This document shows, in pieces, positions 57,195 through 64,000 of a stretch of DNA of 64,000 nucleotides. A program made the translations under genes and the position numbers. The DNA lies in NCBI GenBank assembly GCA_009760885.1, contig CM019713.1, positions 25,180,427 through 25,244,426 on the forward strand, read 5' to 3'. How positions within the stretch are numbered: the stretch's first letter is position 1; each line of letters opens with the position of its first letter. The notes under the pieces were generated by a model. That model was given only the letters and a program-made list of their open reading frames with translations, was not told where the DNA came from and did no database searches. Origin of the DNA: Achatina immaculata (lineage: Eukaryota; Mollusca; Gastropoda; Stylommatophora; Achatinidae).

Positions 57195-57532
57195 TCTACC
57201 AAAAAATAACAAATATATCTATACTACAAGAACTTAATATTGAAGAAGGCTGGCTAGTAAAGAAGATTAAAGAGAGAAAACTTAAATATTTTGGACACAT
57301 TAAACGTCATGATAATCTAGAGAAGACCATCTTGGAAGGGTACATAATGGGAAAAAAAGAAAGAGAAGAAGACCAAGGTGAAGATGGCTGCAAGACATCA
57401 CTGAGGATCTGCAAATGGATGCATCAGCAGCAGGCCATCTTGCTCACAACCGAGAGGCCTACAGGAGTGCTGTTTGGGAGGCAAAGTTCCGCAAGGGACA
57501 TGCAAATGAATGAATGAATGAACCTATCTACA
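57195..57532 (+). mobile_element. LINE A 3' fragment with (GAAT)n tail
   Basis: A 112-codon frame starts in [20 protein letters not shown] and RKLKYFGHIKRHDNLEKTIL, shifts frame in the GRPK region, and ends CATGCAAATGAATGAATGAA. The tail shows the (GAAT)n end of this family. Confidence 0.9.
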
Positions 57533-57714
57533 CAATGTATATAATCAAATAAAAATAAATAACCCTTATAATAGAAACTGGCACTATATTATAATGTATA
57601 GTTAATTAGTACAAACACACACATAAAATGTGTAAACACACACATACATGGCTGTGTGCTGTCATAAGACTATATTATTCTAGTTAATAATAACAGTGCA
57701 ATGACAAATGTTAA

Positions 57715-57837
57715 ACGTCACATAGGGTCCGCAAGGTGGTTCGCCAATTTTTCCTGTTTTCGCCAGGAAAAATTAGCGAACTACCTTGCGAGCCCTATGT
57801 GATATTTAATGGCACAGGAAGGATATAAGATATAAGA
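57715..57837. mobile_element. Foldback of two LINE B 3' ends
   Basis: The left arm (TTAAACGTCACATAGGGTCC, GCAAGGTGGTTCGCCAATTT) is the minus orientation of the LINE B end. The right arm (GGAAAAATTAGCGAACTACC, TTGCGAGCCCTATGTGA) is the plus orientation. They meet near 57768 with almost no spacer, a near-palindrome of about 2 x 55 bp. The plus arm ends with the GATATAAGATATAAG tail. Confidence 0.9.
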
Positions 57838-58301
57838 ATGACAAACTGGCATATGATTATGCCACAGTCATGTTAACGGAAAAGAAAAATTACAGTAACT
57901 GAAGTTTGCAAACATACACACACACACAAAACACACAGAAGACCTTTAGAACAACCATGCAGATGATGAATGCAACAACATCACAGAACATGATGGTGGC
58001 AACTAATGCAAGAATAAAAGAAGGGAGCATGTTCAGAAAAAGGCCCACTGAGACATAGAAAAGGTCTGCTCTCTTCAGCTTTTTTTTTTCTGTGCAACGT
58101 ACTTAAGAGATTTCTGTATCATTTAATTTCCAGTCTTCAGTTTACATAATGTTATCATCATCATCATCATCATCATGGCAATATAAAATTATAACATAAA
58201 GTTATATAATCTTGTAACATAACGTTATAGCAATTGTACATTATGGACTTTTGTTCTATGTTTATGTTTTTGCTTCCCTCCAGGTATATGGGTATATTAT
58301 A
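57838..58301. other. Intron or intergenic DNA
   Basis: It contains a (CA)n near 57917, a CATCAT run at 58155-58175 and a minus-strand hydrophobic open stretch (57950-58080) that I do not accept as an exon without support. Confidence 0.45.
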
Positions 58302-59637
58302 CGAGGGGCGTTCAGAAAGTAATACACCACATAATTTTTTTTTCCAGCTAATAATGAAGACAGAACATGAAATTTTGCACACTTTAAATATGGCATGTGC
58401 CGACTGCGTGAACCAAATTGCACCCCAACCAGCCAAAGAATATGGCTGCCCTAACCTTGAAATGGAGCGTGTTAGCAACTTGCGGTATAAGCAGCGAATT
58501 GTGATAGAATTTCTTGTTGTAGAGAAGGAAATTGTGAAAATTCACAAGCGTCTATGTGATGCGTATGGAAGTTTTGCCATCGACAGGAGTACAGTCCGTC
58601 ACTGGGTTCAGAGAATCAAAGAATCAATATGTGGAGATAAGGAGTTGCATGATCGGCCACACTGTGGACGTCCTGCCACAGCCACCAAGGCAGAAATGTT
58701 GAAATGCGCCGAGGGCATTATTCTTACTGATAGGCGTATCACTACTCAACAGTTGGCCTTAAAGCTGTCAGTCAGCAATGGCCGTGCAAATGCAGTTATA
58801 AAAGCTCTCAGATTTTCTAAGGTTTGCGCAAGATGGGTTCCTCAAAGTCTCACAAATGAACACTGATTGTAAAGGAAAGCAATTTCTTCTGAATTGTTGG
58901 AGCATTTCAATGCTTAGGGAGAGAACTTTTTAGCTAAGATCATAACAAGTGAGGAAACCTGGGCACATCATTCTGAACCTGAAACAAAAAGACAGTCAAT
59001 GGAGTGACATCATCCCCAATCACCATGAAGAAAGAAATAAAAGACAACTCCTTCAGCTGGAAAGATCATGATTACTGCCTTCTGGGACACTGAAGGTGTG
59101 ATTCTTGTGTATGTTATGCCAAGAGGAGAGACAATCAATTCACAAGCTTACATTAAGACAGTGAAAAAACTCAATCAACGTTTTCGCAGAGTTCGGCCAC
59201 ACAAGAATCCAGCAGACCTGCTTCTCCTTCACGACAATGCGCGCCCTCACACAAGCCTGGCAACACGGGAAGCAATAACCAAATTGGGTTGGACTGTACT
59301 ACCCCATCCACCCTATAGTCCCGATTTGGCACCCTCTGATTTCCATCTGTTTGGTCCACTTAAAGATGCACTCCGAGGGGTAAGATTTGAAGATGACGAA
59401 GGAGTGATTCATGCAGCGAAGAAATGGCTACATAATCAAGAGAAAATCTGGTACGGATTGGGAATACATGCATTTGTTTCGTGCTGACATAAAGCCATAC
59501 AAGTTGATGGGGATTATGTTGAATAATACTGATGTTTACATGACATATCCATGTATATTGTATATAAATTTCATGCTTTTTGAATAAACAGCTCCTGAGA
59601 AAAACAATGTGGTGCATTACTTTCTGAACACCCCTCG
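58302..59637 (+). mobile_element. Mariner-family transposon, complete ends
   Basis: Near-perfect inverted repeats (CGAGGGGCGTTCAGAAAGTA and, at the other end, CGAGGGGTGTTCAGAAAGTA; then ATACACCACAT versus ATGCACCACAT) with TA flanks at 58300-58301 and 59638-59639. 1,336 bp, the usual size for mariner. Confidence 0.97.
58462..59487 (+). pseudogene. Mariner transposase, broken (DD34D type)
   Basis: Starts MERVSNLRYKQRIVIEFLVV. The N-terminal frame stops at 58866. The catalytic frame (59068-59487) holds LLLHDNARPHTSLATREAI and HPPYSPDLAPSDFHLFGPLK: 34 residues lie between the second and third aspartates, as in mariner (DD34D). The first aspartate is lost: the DETW position reads EETW near 58950. 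Frameshifts lie between 58866 and 59068. Non-functional. Confidence 0.93.
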
Positions 59638-59639
59638 TA

Positions 59640-60194
59640 CATAATTTCCAAGCATGGCCCAATGCTGGACAGAATTAAGATACTATAAAGAGATGAGTAA
59701 AATAAGTGAGATGAGGGATATCCCAAACAAGCAAGAGAAAAGACAATACAGGGCTTGCTTACACTGTGCAGCTGAACAGAAAGAGTAACATCAGATCCAG
59801 CAGATCATAAAGCTAAGTTGCAGACATAAACATCCCAGTAGTGTCTTCAGTCTCCTGAAGCAGCTATAAACACAACAGACTTCTGGATGTCATGACTCAG
59901 AGCATTTATCTGCCATATTCACCTCCTGAACAACTCAACATTTCTCTGCCAGCTCATACTCGGCTGCTTCCAGCAATGAACCATGTCAGGATGTGTTTAT
60001 TATTATTTTCTCCAAAGAAAGAACTGGGTCAATGAACCATGTTATTAGTACTCATTTTGCCTTCCATTTGTCTGTGGCTTTACAAACTTAAGAAGGCGGT
60101 TCTGAAGCTGGTGCAAGTTTGTTGTCTGCAGAAGTTGCTAAGGATTATTTTTATGTTTACCTTTTCTCACCACCAATTATACCAATATGTGATT
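59640..60194. other. Unassigned stretch
   Basis: No element or exon recognised between the mariner and the 35-bp array. Confidence 0.5.
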
Positions 60195-61020
60195 GGCATC
60201 ACTGCCTACAATAACAACAAACTCTGACTGGCATCAATGACTACAAACAACAAACTCTGACTGGCATCACTGGCTACAGTAACAACAAACTCTGACTGGC
60301 ATCACTGCCTACAATAACAACAAACAGTGACTGGCATCACTGCCTACAATAACAACAAACAGTGACTGGCATCACTGCCTACAATAACAACAAACTCTGA
60401 CTGGCATCACTGGCTACAGTAACAACAAACTCTGAGTGGCATCACTGGCTACAGTAACAAACTCTGACTGGCATCACTGGCTACAGTAACAACAAACTCT
60501 GACTGGCATCACTGGCTACAGTAACAAACTCTGACTGGCATCACTGGCTACAGTAACAACAAACTCTGACTGGCATCACTGGCTACAGTAACAACAAACT
60601 CTGACTGGTATCACTGGCTACAGTAACAACAAACTCTGACTGGCATCACTGGCTACAGTAACAACAAACTCTGACTGGCATCACTGGCTACAGTAACAAC
60701 AAACTCTGACTGGTATCACTGCCTACGGTAACAAGAAACTTTGACTAGCATTACTGCCTACAGTAATAAAAAACTTTGACTGGCATTGCTGGCTACAGTA
60801 ACAACAAACTTAGACTGGTATCACTGCCTACAGTACAACAAACTTTGCCTGGCATTACTGGCTATGGTAACAACAAACTTTGACTGGCATTACTAGTTAC
60901 AGTAACAACAAAATTAGACTGGCGTCATTGGCTACGGTAACAACAAACTTAGACTGTTATCACTGGCTACAGTACAACAAACTTTGCCTGGCATTACTGC
61001 CTATGGTAACAACAAACTTT
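60195..61020. repeat. Minisatellite, 35-bp unit, about 23 copies
   Basis: Unit: AACAACAAACTCTGACTGGC and ATCACTGGCTACAGT. 32-bp variants lack one AAC. Units become degenerate towards the right (TTTGACTGGCATTACTG). Confidence 0.94.
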
Positions 61021-61430
61021 GTTTAGCTAGGCCTATTCTCCCTGCATCTGTATCTTCTACCAGAATGTCTATATTGAACATATATGCTTATAGTTTCCTT
61101 TCAAAGCACTGGAAATGTTCAGTCATTCATAAAATATCTAAGAACTCTCATTATATGAACCCTCAGCAATTTCCTAATATATAAAAATGTTCATTTCTTG
61201 AAATCTTATCAATTTATACACACAAACTGATAATCCACTTGGATTTTTCAAAGTTAAAAAAAAAAACATGAACTCTCCAGAAAATTACTACAGAAAATTT
61301 TAGTTCTAACTCTGAGAATAGGGAAATTTCAACTCAGAGCTTCAACTCTAAGAGCAGGGAAATTTCAATTGAAAACTTTGAGAGAAAGCTGAAAACTAAC
61401 TTTTGACTTTCAAACTTCAGAATATCCAGT
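61021..61430. other. Unassigned AT-rich stretch
   Basis: Contains short repeats of CTCTGAGAATAGGGAAATTT type at 61310-61370. No exon. Confidence 0.5.
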
Positions 61431-61439
61431 TTCAAAAGG

Positions 61440-61590
61440 GAACTAAAAACTTACATTCACTTTACAAAGGGAATTAAAACTTACATTCACTTTACAAAGG
61501 GAACTAAAACTTGCATTCACTTTACAAAGGGAACTAAAACTTACATTCACTTTACAAAGGGAACTAAAACTTACACTCACTTTACAAAGC
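61440..61590. repeat. Minisatellite, 30-bp unit, 5 copies
   Basis: Unit: GGGAACTAAAACTTACATTC plus ACTTTACAAA. The multiple-of-three period creates a minus-strand repeat frame (SFSSLCKVNV) with no other support. Confidence 0.93.
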
Positions 61591-61599
61591 AATTCTAGC

Positions 61600-63785
61600 C
61601 TCCTCCTCAGTAATACTTCAGAGTTTAATGTAACCATTCAAACTGTGATATAATGAACTAGTGAATATTTAGTTAACTAGGATCCTCCTAACCCTCGAAA
61701 CATGATATTCCAAAACTTTCCACTCTTTAATCCTGAACATATCATGTCACCAAATCATCTCACTTCCACTTACATTTTATTATACTTCACCAAAAAAAAA
61801 TTACTCTTTCACATTACTTACTTAAGTCATTCCTTCAAAGTTCAAATCTCAACTCAATTTAAAACCATAACTAACTCTATTTTCTGAGAACAAACAATGT
61901 TTAAATCATATACATTGTACATAATATTATCACATAATGTGCCAGAAATCTGTTCCCTTGAGTATATCATCCAACACAAATAATGGATACTATCAATTTA
62001 AATGTCTTTTTTTTTTTAACTTATAGCACAGTGCTTCACATTTCTTTCCGTTAAAACAAAAAAAGCAAAGACTGTGTATGCATCAGAGATGTATATGCAA
62101 TGACTGTCAGTAAAATACATGCTTATTTGTTGTGTAAATTAAGCACAAGACAGATTGTTGCTCTATTAAACATCAATTATCTTGGTTACTTGTTCACATA
62201 ATATCAATAAAACATCCGATATCATTTACTCATATGTGTCATTTATTGTGTGATTATGGGGTTCTTGTGATTATGTTCTTAAACAGCATCACTGCAGCAT
62301 CGGCTGCAAAAGAGCATCACTTCACATTTCCAGGAAGATCAAAAGAGGGACACATTACCCTGTCAGGTCAGTCTGAGAAACACTAGAAAGCTCAGAGATA
62401 ATGGGGCAGGTGTCACAGTGGCTTAAGTGCAAGCTCAGATATAATGTTGGGCAGGCCTATGTGTCCTATTACATTTTACCCTTCAGATAACATCTGTTCT
62501 ATCATTCCATAACATTATGGACAGTTACTTAACCAATACTGTACTAGCATATTAATCACTTTGTTATTAATGTTTATATTTAACCCTATTACTCTGTCAA
62601 CAGTCAATTAACAAGTAAACATATTAATAAAATATCAAAATTATCTATGAAAGTCTAGAAAATAAAAATATTAAAAAAAGCATTGACTGAGTATTCAAAG
62701 TGCCAAGTGTTCCATAATCATGGGAAACTTCAGACATAAAAGGAACACAGTAGAGGGAAAAAAAACTTTTTAACATTAAGAATTTTAAAATGTGCTAAGT
62801 ATATAACATTTAACAAAAGTATTTTTAAAAGGTATCACTTTATATAAAATAGAAATAAAAAAAAGTCTACAATGAAGATTGTAGCAAAACATTTCTAAAA
62901 AACAGAATTAACAATATAGCAAAAAATGCTGTGATTTGTAGCACAATGCACACTTCTAAGACTTGTGAGATAGTAAAATGCTGTCATTAAAATGAAAAAA
63001 AAAAAAAAAGACTGGGAATTCTAGTGTTACAAAAAAAATGTACTTAAATTTATAACCAAGCAAGAATAGAATCAAGAAAACAAGATGCATCAATACAAGC
63101 TATCTGTTACCTCCTCTATTCGATACAGAAAGACCTGTAATGTGCATAAAATATTGTTCTGTTGATCAACAAGAAATTTTTTTAAAAAGCTGTTTCGGAT
63201 GAGAAGAAAAATGATACAAGTTCTTTCCCCAAGACAAAAGTTGCTGCGGCTAGAGACAGAAGCCATGGTGTACCTGGGTGATAGATATTTCTGAGGGCTG
63301 ACAATATGCGTATGATTTTTATTAAAATTGAATTTACATTTAATTATGCGGTCTGATGTGCTGGAAGAATATATGAGGCAATCTTTTCAAAGTAAGCAAA
63401 ACAAGTCCTTCAAGCAATACCCTCAGGCTAAGCAGCAACATCCTTTGAAGTAATCTTTTCAAAATAACCTACAGCATTCCTCTGAGTAATCTTTTCAAAC
63501 CAAATAATAACAGTCAAGCAATGTTTTAAAAACTAAACTAAGCGGCAACGATCATTCAAGCAATCCTTCCTAAATAAGAAATAGCGATCTTTCAAACAAT
63601 CCTTTCAAAACCAAGAAGTTATAATCCTGCAAATAATCTGCAGAAGCAAGAAAACTCTAGCATCCCTCCCAAACCAAGCAGCAACATTCCCTAAAGTAAT
63701 CCAGTCAAGACCGAAGTTGCAAACTTCCTACTGAAAGCCATGCAAATGAAACTGAAGAGTGTGACAGCCTTTTCTTCAATAAACA
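61600..63785. other. Unassigned AT-rich stretch
   Basis: Mostly simple AT-rich DNA. TGTCACAGTGGCTTAAGTGC at about 62410 resembles the A-box end of the SINE family, possibly a small fragment. Degenerate repeats with CAAGCAATCCTTTC-like motifs occur at 63375-63640. No exon is supported. Confidence 0.5.
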
Positions 63786-63791
63786 GTTTAT

Positions 63792-64000
63792 AACGTCACT
63801 CTCATATGTGTAGTAATGTCACTCTCGTGAGTGTAGTAACATCACTCTCATGTGTGTTAACATCACTCTCATGTGTGGGTGGTAACGTCACTCTCATGTT
63901 TGTGTAGTAACGTCACTCTCATGTCTGTGGTAACATCACTCTCATGTGTGGGTGGTAACGTTACTCTCATGTTTGTGTAGTAACATCACTCTCATGTCTG
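63792..64000. repeat. Minisatellite, about 22-27-bp unit, at least 9 copies, runs off the window
   Basis: Unit: TAACATCACTCTCATGTGTG with GTAG/GGTGG variants. Alternating longer and shorter units are seen at 63870-64000. Confidence 0.92.

Noticed and set aside
63115..63270. 57-codon minus-strand frame starting MASVSSRSNF
   Set aside because: Short, no recognisable family, no convincing splice sites, and its length is expected by chance in a 64-kb window.

Overview
The window is animal genomic DNA, most likely from an invertebrate. It is AT-rich, has spliced genes with kilobase introns, RTE-type LINEs, mariner transposons and tRNA-derived SINEs, and is unusually dense in minisatellites. A mollusc or other lophotrochozoan is my guess from the repeat style, but nothing here proves it. 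There are no bacterial operons, CRISPR arrays or phage genes.

The main host gene is on the minus strand. Thirteen exons between 54129 (5' side) and 13877 (3' side) encode 725 consecutive codons of an SLC4 anion exchanger (AE2/AE3-like chloride/bicarbonate exchanger). All 12 internal junctions have GT/AG signals and keep the reading frame. The encoded part covers the end of the N-terminal cytoplasmic domain and essentially the whole membrane domain. The first few hundred residues should lie beyond 54129 and were not found. The short cytoplasmic tail is unresolved, with two weak candidate exons. A second host gene is suggested on the plus strand at the left edge (exons 625-740 and 4164-4303), convergent with the exchanger gene. 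I do not recognise its product.

Nearly everything else is repeats inside or around the exchanger's introns. Left part (1-9350): 42-bp and 44-bp minisatellites, a LINE A fragment, a SINE and AT-rich unassigned DNA. 9354-12650: a mariner inside LINE A, then LINE D with a (TA)n expansion in its RT frame. 13355-17280: three large minisatellites (48, 59 and 46 bp). 18242-34990: nine exchanger exons separated by LINE copies, with tandem repeats touching two splice sites. 39209-42177: a full-length RTE element with a 10-bp target duplication. 43795-45565: a 34-bp minisatellite of about 52 copies. 46269-54129: four exons plus LINE B inserted in a 30-bp minisatellite. 55430-64000: a dispersed repeat with an internal 38-bp expansion, further minisatellites, a LINE B foldback and a second mariner.

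The window holds no new multi-gene system that I can defend. The points most worth following are structural: tandem repeats that include or touch splice sites, minisatellites with higher-order duplications of exactly 10 x 59 bp and 19 x 34 bp, LINE insertions into tandem arrays, a minisatellite that grew from a segment of a dispersed repeat, and the unrecognised convergent gene.
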